Position numbers and translations under genes: made by a program. 64,000 nucleotides of DNA from Streptomyces caeruleatus. GTDB lineage: Bacteria > Actinomycetota > Actinomycetes > Streptomycetales > Streptomycetaceae. Shown here in pieces: positions 1 to 8,752 of the stretch. The stretch lies in NCBI RefSeq assembly GCF_001514235.1, contig NZ_KQ948926.1, positions 615,861 to 679,860 on the forward strand, written 5' to 3'. The notes beneath the pieces were generated by a model, which was not told where the DNA came from, searched no databases, and saw only the letters and a program-made list of their open reading frames with translations. Numbering within the stretch: the first letter of the stretch is position 1; each line of letters begins with the position of its first letter.

Positions 1-620
1 GCGAGCGACAGCCAGGGCAGCAGCAGGTTCCACGCCCACTGCTCCGGGTCGTCGGTGAAGTCGACGTACTGCGGGAACGGCAGCAGTTGGAGCTGCCCGC
101 AGACCACGATCATCAGGACCAGGCCGATGACGAAGACCGGTGTGGCCACGCCCGCGAGCGTGATGCCGGTCAGCAGCCGCTCGGTGAGGCGGCCGCGCCG
201 CCACGCGGACAGCACGCCGGTGCCGACACCGAGGATCAGCCACAGCACCATCGACCCGAACACGAGCGACAGGCTGACCGGCAGCTTCGCGAGGATCAGC
301 TCGGTGACCTGCTGATCGCTCTGGTACGACAGCCCCAGGCAGGGCGCCGAGCAGTGCTGGACGGACGTACCGGTCGAGTAGTCCTGGCCGGCGACGAGGC
401 CCTCCAGGAAGTGCCAGTAACGCACGTACAGCGGGTCGCCGAGATGCAGCTGCTCCGCGACCTGCTGCACCTGGGCGGGCGAACAGCGCGGGCCGCAGGT
501 GATCTGGGCGACGTTGCCGGGGGTGACGTAGAAGACGACGTAGACGATCACCGAGATGGCGAACAGGGTGACGACGGCGCCGACGAGGCGGCGCAGGGCG
601 AATCCTCCGAAGCCGCTCAT
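1..620 (-). CDS. Oligopeptide/dipeptide ABC transporter permease, DppB-like (C-terminus outside window)
   Basis: About 206 N-terminal residues are visible; the gene runs off the left edge, so the end is missing because of the window. The start ATG (complement of 618-620) overlaps the stop of the upstream permease as ATGA, which implies translational coupling. The product begins with a membrane segment near residues 8-30, followed by a long extracytoplasmic loop containing two Cys pairs, and then further hydrophobic segments, as in DppB/OppB permeases. Family knowledge: it pairs with a DppC permease to form the channel of a peptide or nickel importer. The substrate cannot be read from the sequence. 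Confidence 0.88.
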   Translation of the reverse strand, partial: MSGFGGFALRRLVGAVVTLFAISVIVYVVFYVTPGNVAQITCGPRCSPAQVQQVAEQLHLGDPLYVRYWHFLEGLVAGQDYSTGTSVQHCSAPCLGLSYQSDQQVTELILAKLPVSLSLVFGSMVLWLILGVGTGVLSAWRRGRLTERLLTGITLAGVATPVFVIGLVLMIVVCGQLQLLPFPQYVDFTDDPEQWAWNLLLPWLSL

Positions 621-1603
621 GCCTTGGCCTCCCTCTTGCGGCCCGTGCCGACGCGCAGCCGGGACGCCGCGCGCGGGTCGAGCGCCGTGCGCACGCCGTC
701 GCCGAGGACGGTCAGCGCGAGGACGGTCACGAAGAGCGCTCCGGCGGGCAGCAGCAGGTACTGCGGGGCCGCCTGGTACCAGACGTCGGCGGCGGTCAGC
801 ATCTGTCCCCAGGACGGTGTCGGGGGCTTCACGCCGACGCCGAGGAAGGACAGGGCGGCCTCGACGGTGATGTTGGTAGGGACGAGCAGCGCCGCGTACG
901 TGATGACGGGTGCCGCGATCCCGGGCAGCAGCTCGCGGCGGGCGACCCGCCACGAACCCCAGCCGCTGAGCCGGGCGGCGGAGACGTAGTCCAGCTCCTT
1001 CAGGGTGAGCGTCTGGGCGCGCACGATCTTCGCGATGTTGCCCCACGCGATCAGCCCGATGACGAGGGCGACCAGCACGGGCCGCGGGAAGCTCGACGGC
1101 ACGATCGCGAGCAGTGCCAACGACATGATCATCAATGGCATCGCCACGATGACGTCGGTGATCCGGCTCAACAGTTGATCAACCCATTGATTCCCCAGCG
1201 CGGCCGCGACCCCCACCACGACACCGATGACGACCTGGACGACGGTCGCCGCCAGCGCGACCCCGAGGGAGACCCGGGCGCCGTACACGAGCCGTGCGAA
1301 CAGGTCCCGTCCGGTCTGCGGTTCGACGCCGAGCCAGTGCTCGGCGCTCACCCCGCCGAACGACCCGATGGGCACGCCACCGCGCGCGGAGTCCACCAGG
1401 GACGGGTGGTACGTGGTCGGGTCCTGGCCCTCGATCGCGGTGAGCAGCGGTGCGGCGAGCGCGACCAGGACGAGCAGCGCGACGACGACCGCCGCGACGA
1501 GGGCGGCGCGCTGCGTCCGCAGCCGTCGCCAGAACTGACGGGCCCCCGAGGCCCCCGGAGCGGACACCCCGGGAGCCTCGACGGCGAGAACTGCCTCACT
1601 CAC
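617..1603 (-). CDS. Oligopeptide/dipeptide ABC transporter permease, DppC-like
   Basis: This 328-residue inner-membrane protein has the N-terminal extension, first membrane helix (about residues 33-55), long periplasmic-side loop and C-terminal BPD_transp_1 region typical of DppC/OppC. The cytoplasmic EAA-type loop is visible around 'DYVSAARLSGWGSWRVARRE'. The GTG start lies only 4 bases after the stop of the lipoprotein gene upstream, and its own stop overlaps the next permease by ATGA, so lipoprotein, DppC and DppB form one operon. No ATPase gene is visible inside the window; it may lie beyond the left edge. Substrate unknown. Confidence 0.9.
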   Translation of the reverse strand: MSEAVLAVEAPGVSAPGASGARQFWRRLRTQRAALVAAVVVALLVLVALAAPLLTAIEGQDPTTYHPSLVDSARGGVPIGSFGGVSAEHWLGVEPQTGRDLFARLVYGARVSLGVALAATVVQVVIGVVVGVAAALGNQWVDQLLSRITDVIVAMPLMIMSLALLAIVPSSFPRPVLVALVIGLIAWGNIAKIVRAQTLTLKELDYVSAARLSGWGSWRVARRELLPGIAAPVITYAALLVPTNITVEAALSFLGVGVKPPTPSWGQMLTAADVWYQAAPQYLLLPAGALFVTVLALTVLGDGVRTALDPRAASRLRVGTGRKREAKA

Positions 1604-1607
1604 GGCG

Positions 1608-3335
1608 CTACTTCACCGCGACCTGGGAGATGTCCAGCACACCGGTCCAGTCGCTGATCACGACGTTCTTGACGGCCTCGCCGTACAGCCGCTTGTAGAC
1701 GGGGTGGAACAGCGGCACGGTCAGCGCCTGCTCGCCGATTTTCTTGTCCAGTGCACCCCACCTCTTGGCCGCGGCGTCAAGATCGGTCAACTTGTTGATC
1801 GCGTCAATTTCGGCATTGACCGACTTGTCATTGAGCAGGCCCGTGTTGAAGTTCGCGCCGTCCTTGACGATCTGCCGGCCGTCGAAGATCGGGGCGAGGA
1901 AGGGGCCGCCCGAGGGCCAGTCGGCACCCCAGTGCGCCAGGAAGAACCCGGGCTCGGTCCGCACGCTGTGGATCTTGTCCTTGTAGTCGTTCTCCTCGAG
2001 GCCCTGGAGCTTGACGGTGATGCCGGCCTTCTTGAGCGCGTCCTGGACCGCGGTCGCGATCTCGGGGCTGGTCTCGAAGTCCTTGCTGTTGGAATGCGTC
2101 AGCGTGACGGTGAGCCCGTTCGCGTAACCGGCCTCCTTCAGCAACTCCTTGGCCTTCGCGGCGTTGCCCGCCTCGCCTGCCGGGAACAGGTCGTAGGGCT
2201 CGTAGCCGAAGGACTTCTGGTTCGGCAGGAAGGTGGTGGCGGGCTCGGCCAGCGCGGATCCGCCCGCGGCGTTGACGACGGACGAGCGGTCGACGGCGTA
2301 CGAGATCGCCTGACGCACCTTGACGTTGTTGAACGGCTTGATCGTCGGGTTGAACGCGATGTAGTTGGTGTAGCCGAAGTGTCCGGTGCCGACGCGAGCG
2401 GCAAGGTCCTTGTCGCCGGTCACCTTGGCGAGTTCGGCCGGACCGAGGTTGGTGTCGGTGGTGACCGCCGCCGCGTCCGCGCCCTGGGACGCGGACAGTC
2501 GCTGGTTGATCACGGACGAGTCGAGCCCGGACCGTACGTCGATCCTGTCCGGGTAGGCCTTGCGTTCGGCGTCTGTCGAGGCGGACCAGTGCGTGTTGCG
2601 CTCCAGGACGAGCCGCTCACCGTCGTTGTCGTTGCTGACGACCTTGTACGGCCCGGACGAGACGGGGTGCTCCTCGTACTTCGTGCCGGTGTCCTTGGCC
2701 TTCGGCACGGGCGCGAACTGCGTCTGCGTCGCCAGGTACGGGAACTCGCCCTCGGGCTTGTTCAGATGGAAGACGATGGTCCGCGCGTCCGGCGTCTCGA
2801 TCGCCGAGAGCCCCTTCGTGTCCCGCTTGTCCTTGTACGGCCCCTGGTAGTCGGCCGCACCGACCAGCCAGTCCCTAAGGTAGGGCGCGCCACCGGACAG
2901 TTCGGGGGCGAAGGAGCGCTCGATGCCGTACTTGATGTCGGCCGAGGTGATCGCGGTGCCGTCCTCGTACTTGAGGCCCTCCTTGAGGGTGTACGTCCAC
3001 ACGGTGGCGTCCTTGTTCGGGCGCCCGGTGTCGGTGGCGAGGTCGGAAACGACCTTGGCGCCGGCCTCGCCGTTCTCGCGGTTGCGGGTGGTGAGCGTAC
3101 GGAAGACCAGGGAAGGGACGTTTCCGCCGCCTGACGTGTACAGACGGGCGGGGTCGAAGTCCTGCTGCGGTTGGGAGTTCAGGACCGTGAGCGTGCCGCC
3201 CTTGTGGGGCGTGGAGTCGCCACCGGCGCTCTTGGCATCGTTGTCCTCAGGCCCGCAGGCGGCGGCGCCCGCTGCCACGACCAGGCTGACGGATGCCGCG
3301 GCCACGCGGCGCGCTATGACGGACGATTGACGCAT
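1608..3335 (-). CDS. Extracellular solute-binding lipoprotein, family 5 (peptide/nickel type)
   Basis: A 575-residue lipoprotein that captures substrate outside the membrane for the two permeases downstream. The chosen ATG (complement of 3333-3335) gives a signal peptide with the lipobox-like end 'AAGAAACG' near residue 26; a GAGAGG ribosome site lies about 8 bases upstream. A longer in-frame opening to 3509 exists but is not protein-like. The body shows SBP_bac_5 features, including an RxAISYAVDR-type segment and the C-terminal 'AHWGADWPSG' region. Residue count fits the family (about 530-600). The first gene of the operon, it is preceded by a long leader and a palindromic promoter (3680-3737). 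Confidence 0.92.
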   Translation of the reverse strand: MRQSSVIARRVAAASVSLVVAAGAAACGPEDNDAKSAGGDSTPHKGGTLTVLNSQPQQDFDPARLYTSGGGNVPSLVFRTLTTRNRENGEAGAKVVSDLATDTGRPNKDATVWTYTLKEGLKYEDGTAITSADIKYGIERSFAPELSGGAPYLRDWLVGAADYQGPYKDKRDTKGLSAIETPDARTIVFHLNKPEGEFPYLATQTQFAPVPKAKDTGTKYEEHPVSSGPYKVVSNDNDGERLVLERNTHWSASTDAERKAYPDRIDVRSGLDSSVINQRLSASQGADAAAVTTDTNLGPAELAKVTGDKDLAARVGTGHFGYTNYIAFNPTIKPFNNVKVRQAISYAVDRSSVVNAAGGSALAEPATTFLPNQKSFGYEPYDLFPAGEAGNAAKAKELLKEAGYANGLTVTLTHSNSKDFETSPEIATAVQDALKKAGITVKLQGLEENDYKDKIHSVRTEPGFFLAHWGADWPSGGPFLAPIFDGRQIVKDGANFNTGLLNDKSVNAEIDAINKLTDLDAAAKRWGALDKKIGEQALTVPLFHPVYKRLYGEAVKNVVISDWTGVLDISQVAVK

Positions 3336-3679
3336 CGGAGACGACCTCTCGAAATGATGAGTCTCGGATAACGAGACGAAATGACGCGGAGTGAGACGGA
3401 AACGAGCAGACGTCTGCCCCAGGGCGTCGGATCGCCGGCCGTCAGATCGGGCCGAGGGATCGGGCCGACGGATCAGGCCGTCGGAGGTCCATGCGCGAGC
3501 CAGGTCCAAGCGCGAGCCACGGGCCCAAAAACCCGTCAGAGACTCACAGAAGAGGAAAGGAGATCGCGACGCGCACGCCGAGGGGCGAGCGTCAGCGACA
3601 GTGAATGTCGGCCACGCACAGAGCGGTCACGCCGATGAGCGCCAGCTCGATGGCGGCGCGAGAGGAGGCGTGACGGGTC
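3336..3679 (-). other. Long untranslated leader of the solute-binding operon
   Basis: These 344 bases separate the lipoprotein start from its best promoter. Short open frames here have poor codon bias and no convincing start, so I see no gene. If the TTGACA promoter at 3692-3720 is used, the mRNA leader would be about 340 bases long, unusual for a Streptomyces transporter. I see no recognisable riboswitch. Confidence 0.4.
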
Positions 3680-3737
3680 GACATGTGCAGAAATATGTAT
3701 GAACTCGCTGCACATGTCAATGTGACATATATGTCAC
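3680..3737 (-). promoter_or_regulatory. Promoter with three palindromic arms (candidate operator)
   Basis: Read on the minus strand, TTGACA (complement of 3715-3720) and CATATT (complement of 3692-3697) are spaced by 17 bases, a good -35/-10 pair. Two inverted arms GACATGTGCAG (3680-3690) and CTGCACATGTC (3708-3718) flank the -10 region, and a perfect 16-base palindrome GTGACATATATGTCAC (3722-3737) lies just upstream of the -35. All arms share the GACAT core, which suggests a dimeric regulator binding cooperatively. The 16-base palindrome also abuts the stop of the DUF3152 gene, so it could double as a weak terminator. The regulator is unknown. Confidence 0.55.
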
Positions 3738-3740
3738 CCG

Positions 3741-5405
3741 TCAACTCCCGGGGTAGACCCAGGGGTTGGGGCGGCAGTGGATTCCGTCGTGGTCGAGGAA
3801 CTTGGTCTGCTGCTGCATGACCGGGGCGAGCTCGCCGTCCTTGTCGCAGGTCACATGGGGGTAGCCGAGCCGGTGGCCGACCTCGTGGTTGATCAGCATC
3901 TGCCGGTACTCGTAGATCCGATCACCGAACGTCTCCGACCCCTGAGCCCATCTGTACGCATTGATCATGACGCGCTCGGTGGCGGCGGAGTCGCACGACA
4001 CATTGTCGACCGTGGTGTCCAGACCGGACTTGGCACACCAGTCGGCCGTCGTCCCCGGGCTGGCCAGCGTGATCACGAAGTCCGGCTTGCCGGAGTAGAT
4101 GCGCTCGAAGGTACGGGCGCCGTTGTGGGCCCAGCTCCAGTCGTCGTTGAGCGTATTCTGCACGGCCGCGGCGAAGAGCTCGCCGTCGAGCCCGAGCCCC
4201 TCCTCCACGTCCACGCGATAGCTGAACTTCTGCCCCCTGCCGGGCGCCTTGTCGACTCCCGGAATCGCCTCGAACTTCCCCGATCCCTTGAGCGTGGCGC
4301 TCAGCGCGTACGTCCTGCCCATCTTCTGCCCGTACGTCAGCGGAGCCAGGCTCGGCGAACCGGACGGCGTCGGCCGCCCGTCACTGCGTGAGGCCGAGTC
4401 GCGGTCGTCCCGCGCCCGGTCCGCGGCGGACTGCGACTGCACGTCGCTGTCGTCCCGCCCCTTGGCGACCTGACCGGCGACCACGACGGCCAGCACGGTG
4501 ACAACGGCGGCGGCCGCGATGCCGGAGAAGGTCCGGCCCTTGCCGCCCTTGGCCGCCGCGGGCTCGCCGGTCGGCGGAGCGTCGTCGTCCAGGTCGGTCT
4601 CGGCATCGTCCGCGACGCCGTTGCCGGCACCGGACCGGGTGTCCCAGTCGGTGACGGAGCCGTACGGGTCAGCCGCATGCGCGGTCTCGGACGTACGGGG
4701 CTCGAAGACGTCGACGTCCGCGTCGAAGGCCTCCAAGTAGTCCTGCCGGGGCCCGTCGGTCGGCGATGCCCGCCGGGGCCGCGGCAGCGGAACGCCGGTC
4801 GCGGGCGGCGCACCGGGGCCCGCGGGAGCGCCGTACGCGACCCCGGTACGCCCCCTCAACTCACCCCAGCCGCCCCCGGGTTCACGCTGCTGAGGGTGCC
4901 CGCCACGGGCCCGGGGGGTGCCGTGCGCCGGCGTGCCGTCGGGCAGCCTCGGGACACCCTGGGCCGGGTTGCCGTCGGGGAACCTCGGAGAACCATGGGC
5001 AGGCGTACCGTCGGGCAGCCGCGGGCCCCCGTTCGCCGGCGTGCCGTCGGGGAACCTCGGGAAACCATGCGCGGGCGTACCGTCGGGCAGCCGCGGACCC
5101 CCCTGCGCCGGCGTGCCGTCGGGAAAGCCCCGTCCGCCGTACGTCGGCGCCCCACCGCCCGGCATCCCCTGCCGGGGTGGCGGTGGTCCCGGCATCCGGC
5201 GGCCACCCGGCCCGCCCGACTGCGACCAGCCACTCTGGCCCGGACCCGCGGCCGGACCCTGGCCCGGCACGGACGGGCCCCGCCGGCCCGCACCCGTCTC
5301 CGGCGTCACGCCCCGGGACTCACCCCGGGTGTCCTGTCGTGCCGGCGTGTCCGCGGTGTCGCGCTTGGGCTTGGCGGCGGGCCCGCGACGGCTGTGGCGT
5401 CCCAC
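3741..5405 (-). CDS. DUF3152 membrane-anchored metzincin-like protein with PDGTPA repeats
   Basis: 554 residues with the GTG start at the complement of 5403-5405 (GAGG ribosome site 6 bases upstream, 8 bases after the hydrolase stop). The N-terminal third is charged and Pro/Gly-rich and includes six near-identical 12-residue repeats of the type (F/L)PDGTPAxGxPR. A single membrane helix follows near residues 300-320, then a C-terminal extracytoplasmic DUF3152 domain. That domain carries HEVGHRLGYPH, an exact HExxHxxGxxH zinc-protease (metzincin) motif, followed by 'APVMQQQ', a plausible Met-turn. Orthologue by position: M. tuberculosis Rv3207c. Protease activity is inferred from the motif only. 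Tandemly downstream of the alpha/beta hydrolase gene, probably co-transcribed. Confidence 0.9.
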   Translation of the reverse strand: MGRHSRRGPAAKPKRDTADTPARQDTRGESRGVTPETGAGRRGPSVPGQGPAAGPGQSGWSQSGGPGGRRMPGPPPPRQGMPGGGAPTYGGRGFPDGTPAQGGPRLPDGTPAHGFPRFPDGTPANGGPRLPDGTPAHGSPRFPDGNPAQGVPRLPDGTPAHGTPRARGGHPQQREPGGGWGELRGRTGVAYGAPAGPGAPPATGVPLPRPRRASPTDGPRQDYLEAFDADVDVFEPRTSETAHAADPYGSVTDWDTRSGAGNGVADDAETDLDDDAPPTGEPAAAKGGKGRTFSGIAAAAVVTVLAVVVAGQVAKGRDDSDVQSQSAADRARDDRDSASRSDGRPTPSGSPSLAPLTYGQKMGRTYALSATLKGSGKFEAIPGVDKAPGRGQKFSYRVDVEEGLGLDGELFAAAVQNTLNDDWSWAHNGARTFERIYSGKPDFVITLASPGTTADWCAKSGLDTTVDNVSCDSAATERVMINAYRWAQGSETFGDRIYEYRQMLINHEVGHRLGYPHVTCDKDGELAPVMQQQTKFLDHDGIHCRPNPWVYPGS

Positions 5406-5413
5406 GTCGCGCC

Positions 5414-6475
5414 TCAGCTCCCCGCGTTCTCGGTCACGGCCTCGCCCTGGCCCGCGGCGGCCTGCTTGCCCCGGGACCGGTCCCGAGCAGGGCTCGCGGC
5501 CGCCGGCTCTCCTGCCGCCGCCTGCCCCGACTCCGCCAGGAGTTCGCGGAACGCCCGGGCGACCACCTCCGGGTACTCCATCATCGCCACGTGCCCGGCC
5601 TCCGGCAGGCTCAGCAGGCGGGAGTCGCGGAAGCTGCGGGCGGCCCTGCGGCACATGCGGTAGCCCACGAGCTGGTCGCGGCCGCCGTAGACGAGCAGCG
5701 TCGGCGCCAGCACCCGCTCCGCCTGGCGCCACAGCGCGTGCTGGCCGCCCAGCGTGTAGGCGTTGACCAGGCCGCGCGCGGAACGCGTCAGCGCGTCCCA
5801 GAAGTACGGCAGTTGCAGCCGCCGTTCCATCTCCTCGACGGCGTTGGTGAATCCTTCCGGCGACACGCGCGTGGGGTCGCCGTAGCAGAGGTGCATCACA
5901 CCACGGACCCGTTGTTCCGCCGTCCACTGCTTGGTCACCCGGGTGAAGAGCGTCGTCACGCCGGGCACCGCGAGCAGGGCCGTGGGCACGGCGCTGCGCT
6001 GGACGCGGATCTCGGGCAGGGCGGGCGACACGAGCGTGAGCGTACGGACCAGGTCGGGACGGACGGCGGCGACGCGCGTGGTGACGGCGCCGCCGAGCGA
6101 GTTGCCGAAGAGGTGTACGGGGCCTCGGTCGGAGGCGTCGAGATAGCGGATCACCGCGCGTGCGTGCGCGGTGATCGAGTAGTCGCCGTCGTCCGGTGGC
6201 GGCGAGTCACCGAAGCCCGGCAGGTCGACCGCCTCGCAGTCGACGTCGCCGTCGAGCAGCTCCATCAGCGCCGACCAGTTCTGCGAGGAACCGCCGAGCC
6301 CATGGACGTACAGCGCGGGCGGCAGCCCCTCACGCGCGGGCGGTCTCGACCGCACCGTCAGCGTGATCCCCGGCAGCCCGACCGAGCGCAGCCGCTCGCC
6401 CTCGGCGACCCTGACGGTCGCCACCTTGGGGAGCACATTGGCGGCCGGCGCTGACGGGAGCTCGGTCGAAGACAT
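5414..6475 (-). CDS. Alpha/beta-fold hydrolase
   Basis: A 353-residue cytoplasmic hydrolase. Visible are the oxyanion region 'LYVHGLGGSSQNW', the nucleophile elbow GNSLGG, an Asp-containing strand 'VYGGRDQLVG' and a late His in 'EAGHVAMMEYPE', so the Ser-Asp-His triad is complete. The roughly 55-residue C-terminal tail is Ala/Gly/charge-rich and probably disordered. Start taken at the ATG complementary to 6473-6475; no clear ribosome site precedes it, so a downstream start cannot be excluded. It precedes the DUF3152 gene by 8 bases. Substrate unknown. Confidence 0.9.
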   Translation of the reverse strand: MSSTELPSAPAANVLPKVATVRVAEGERLRSVGLPGITLTVRSRPPAREGLPPALYVHGLGGSSQNWSALMELLDGDVDCEAVDLPGFGDSPPPDDGDYSITAHARAVIRYLDASDRGPVHLFGNSLGGAVTTRVAAVRPDLVRTLTLVSPALPEIRVQRSAVPTALLAVPGVTTLFTRVTKQWTAEQRVRGVMHLCYGDPTRVSPEGFTNAVEEMERRLQLPYFWDALTRSARGLVNAYTLGGQHALWRQAERVLAPTLLVYGGRDQLVGYRMCRRAARSFRDSRLLSLPEAGHVAMMEYPEVVARAFRELLAESGQAAAGEPAAASPARDRSRGKQAAAGQGEAVTENAGS

Positions 6476-6750
6476 GCGGCAATGTTACGAGACGATCACG
6501 CACTGGTTCATGTGTTCGCCGTCACAAGTCGACACGTACATGGCAGCTTCCCGGCCGGGAAACCGGGCACCCGCACCATGACCGCAGAAGCCGCCCCGAG
6601 CACGTCCGAATCGCCCACGGATCCCCCGCGGATCGCATAGCGTCCGGAACCGGTGTCTCCTAGGCTCGTACGCAGGGCACCCGGATGTTGGACCCCTGCT
6701 TCACCCAGGGACGTCGTGCCCACGGGGACGTTCTAGGAAGGGAGCCCGCC

Positions 6751-6975
6751 ATGGCCGTCGATCCCAGCGACCCCGAGACCTTCGTGGACGAGGACACCGA
6801 GCAGGACGAGGAGTTCGACGTCGAGGCCCCCGCGGCCGACGCCGCCGAGCAGCAGGCCGACGTCAGGCCCGACCGCGACGACCGGCTGACCGGCGCGAAC
6901 CAGGACCGGGCCAACGAGGCCGATCTGATCGAGCAGGCGCGCGTGGTCTCCATCGACGAGGACGACTACCGGTGA
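6751..6975 (+). CDS. Small acidic protein, conserved hypothetical
   Basis: 74 residues, extremely acidic (runs of D/E throughout) with no membrane segment or signal. Start chosen at ATG 6751, which has a strong AGGAAGGGA site 8 bases upstream; an in-frame extension to 6685 has no site. The C-terminal part 'EADLIEQARVVSIDEDDYR' looks like a short helix plus an ordered tail. I recognise no domain. It stands alone between the divergent hydrolase gene and the TetR gene. Confidence 0.8.
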   Translation: MAVDPSDPETFVDEDTEQDEEFDVEAPAADAAEQQADVRPDRDDRLTGANQDRANEADLIEQARVVSIDEDDYR

Positions 6976-7216
6976 CGCGGAGCGGCACAGGGGGCCGCTG
7001 AGTGCGAACTCAGGTACAGAAGGGCACAGAAGAGAGTGCCGTTGAGCAGGAGAGAGGCCACTTCTTGCCCGTTCTGGCCGGGTTTCAAACCTTCTGTGCG
7101 ACTTTCGCCACCGTCCGGTCCGTGAAATTCTGCGCTCGCACCGCGCACACCGGGGTTACCGAAAAGTACGATGGCGACGCGGCGCACACCGCATGTGGAC
7201 GACATTGGGAGGCGGC

Positions 7217-7858
7217 GTGACAGCCATCGAGCAGACAGAGGCGGCACGCCCGCGGGGCACTCGCCTGCCGCGCCGTGCCCGACGGAACCAGCTTCTGGGC
7301 GCTGCCCAGGAGGTTTTCGTCGCGCAGGGATACCACGCTGCCGCGATGGACGACATCGCCGAGCGCGCCGGCGTCAGCAAGCCGGTGCTCTACCAGCACT
7401 TCCCCGGCAAGCTCGACCTCTATCTCGCCCTCCTGGACCAGCACTGCGAGTCACTGATCCAGGCGGTACGCAACGCGCTCGCGTCGACGACCGACAACAA
7501 GCAGCGCGTCCGGGCCACGATGGACGCGTACTTCGCGTACGTCGAGGACGACGGCGGCGCCTTCCGGCTGGTCTTCGAGTCGGACCTGACCAACGAGCCG
7601 GCGGTGCGCGAGCGCGTCGACAAGGTCACGATCGAGTGCGCCGAGGCGATCCGCGACGTCATCGCCGAGGACACCGGCCTCTCGCGCGCGGAGTCGATGC
7701 TGCTCGCCTCCGGCCTAGGCGGCCTCGCCCAGGTCGTGGCCCGCTCCTGGCTGCACAGCGACCGCAGCGTGCCGCGCGACGAGGCGGTGCAGCTGCTGAC
7801 GTCCCTGGCCTGGCGCGGCATCGCGGGCTTCCCGCTGCACGGCACCGACCACCACTGA
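7217..7858 (+). CDS. TetR-family transcriptional regulator
   Basis: 213 residues. A TetR_N helix-turn-helix spans roughly residues 15-65, with the canonical 'MDDIAERAGVSKPVLYQHF' recognition region, followed by an all-helical ligand domain. GTG 7217 is preferred because GGGAGG lies just upstream; a longer ATG form (7193) adds 8 unlikely residues. Position and neighbours match Rv3208 of M. tuberculosis (from memory). A possible -10 TACGAT sits at 7167-7172. Target genes and ligand are unknown; autoregulation would be typical for the family. Confidence 0.92.
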   Translation: MTAIEQTEAARPRGTRLPRRARRNQLLGAAQEVFVAQGYHAAAMDDIAERAGVSKPVLYQHFPGKLDLYLALLDQHCESLIQAVRNALASTTDNKQRVRATMDAYFAYVEDDGGAFRLVFESDLTNEPAVRERVDKVTIECAEAIRDVIAEDTGLSRAESMLLASGLGGLAQVVARSWLHSDRSVPRDEAVQLLTSLAWRGIAGFPLHGTDHH

Positions 7859-8013
7859 GACGACGGCACGCACGTGTGCCGGGCGTTTGTTCCCGTCCGC
7901 TGTTCGCTCCTGGCGTTCTTGGGCGGAGCGTGAACGTCCCCTCACCGGGCTAATGTGTGCTGGGTACGGCGCGGAAGGTCGCGCACTTCACTGACCGTCG
8001 GAGGGACATAGCC

Positions 8014-8241
8014 GTGGAGGTCAAGATCGGCGTGCAGCACGCGCCCCGCGAGATCGTTCTGGAGAGCGGTCAGAGTGCCGAGGACGTGGAGCGGGCGGTG
8101 TCCGAGGCGCTCGCCGGCAAGTCGCAGCTGCTGAGCCTCGTGGACGAGCACGGCCGCAAGATCCTGGTCCCGGCCGACCGCCTCGCGTACGTGGAGCTCG
8201 GTGAGCCGGCTCCGCGCAAGGTGGGCTTCGGCGCGCTGTAA
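8014..8241 (+). CDS. DUF3107 family protein
   Basis: 75 residues starting at GTG 8014, with GGAGGGAC 5-6 bases upstream. The sequence opens 'VEVKIGVQHAPREIVLE' and ends 'ELGEPAPRKVGFGAL', which I recognise as the DUF3107 family (M. tuberculosis TB9.4/Rv3208A type), found next to a TetR gene and a DEAD-box helicase in many actinobacteria. Predicted small cytoplasmic alpha/beta protein; no enzymatic motif. Followed by a strong hairpin terminator. Confidence 0.92.
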   Translation: MEVKIGVQHAPREIVLESGQSAEDVERAVSEALAGKSQLLSLVDEHGRKILVPADRLAYVELGEPAPRKVGFGAL

Positions 8242-8265
8242 CAGGGCGCGGCGGACAAGCAGAAC

Positions 8266-8303
8266 GGGAGGGGCCCGGCGACCACGGTCGTCGGGCCCCT
8301 CCC
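8266..8303 (+). terminator. Hairpin terminator after DUF3107 gene
   Basis: A 17-base stem with one G-T wobble (left arm from 8266, right arm ending 8303) around a 4-base loop. There is no U tract, as is common in high-G+C actinobacteria. Confidence 0.75.
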
Positions 8304-8421
8304 GCGTTCCTCCACGAACGGAGCACAGGCCTCTCACAGAGGAGGATTGCATTCCGCAGGTCAGGGGTATGACGGGCTACGACCGTTTCGAGCAGGTCGG
8401 CCATGTGGGAGGGACCCCAGC

Positions 8422-8691
8422 ATGCTCTTGGAAGCGCTCAGCTCCGCGATCCTCGGCTTGGCCCTGGCATGGGCCGCCGCCCACCGCCTGCCGCACCGCC
8501 TGCCCACCCGCTCCCTGGTCCTGCCGACCGGTGTCGCCGGCGCCCTCTTCGGCGCCTTCCTCACCCACACCGCGCTCGACTTCGCCAACCTCTTCGTGAT
8601 CCTCATCGGCGCGGCGGTCGTCTCCGCCGCCTCCCTCTCCCTGCTGGTCCGCCCCGCGGGAAGACTCAGCCGCCACTCAGCGACCGCGTAA
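8422..8691 (+). CDS. Small integral membrane protein
   Basis: 89 residues from ATG 8422, preceded by GGGAGGGACC. Three hydrophobic segments are visible (about residues 2-20, 32-50 and 54-76), ending in a short basic tail. No family recognised; often conserved in Streptomyces between the DUF3107 and ferritin-like genes. Function unknown. It converges with the ferritin-like gene, and the junction holds a hairpin and a family A repeat. Confidence 0.8.
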   Translation: MLLEALSSAILGLALAWAAAHRLPHRLPTRSLVLPTGVAGALFGAFLTHTALDFANLFVILIGAAVVSAASLSLLVRPAGRLSRHSATA

Positions 8692-8707
8692 GCCCCGACA
8701 ACGACCG

Positions 8708-8733
8708 GCCGCGGGACGACTGACGCCCGCGGC
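8708..8733 (+). terminator. Hairpin terminator followed by pyrimidine tract
   Basis: GCCGCGGG (8708-8715) pairs with CCCGCGGC (8726-8733) around a 10-base loop, followed by TTCTTCTC. Lies 17 bases after the stop of the small membrane protein. Confidence 0.65.
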
Positions 8734-8752
8734 TTCTTCTCGACGCCGGTCC

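Noticed and set aside
3336..3509. Longer start (3509) for the left solute-binding lipoprotein
   Set aside because: Extension would bury the lipoprotein signal and has untypical codon use; ATG 3335 gives a signal peptide and ribosome site.
4900..5150. CRISPR-like repeat array
   Set aside because: Regular 36-base units are coding repeats (PDGTPA) in frame within a gene, with no unique spacers.
5406..5927. Extension of the DUF3152 protein into the hydrolase gene
   Set aside because: The extension overlaps a gene with a full catalytic triad and lacks protein-like character.
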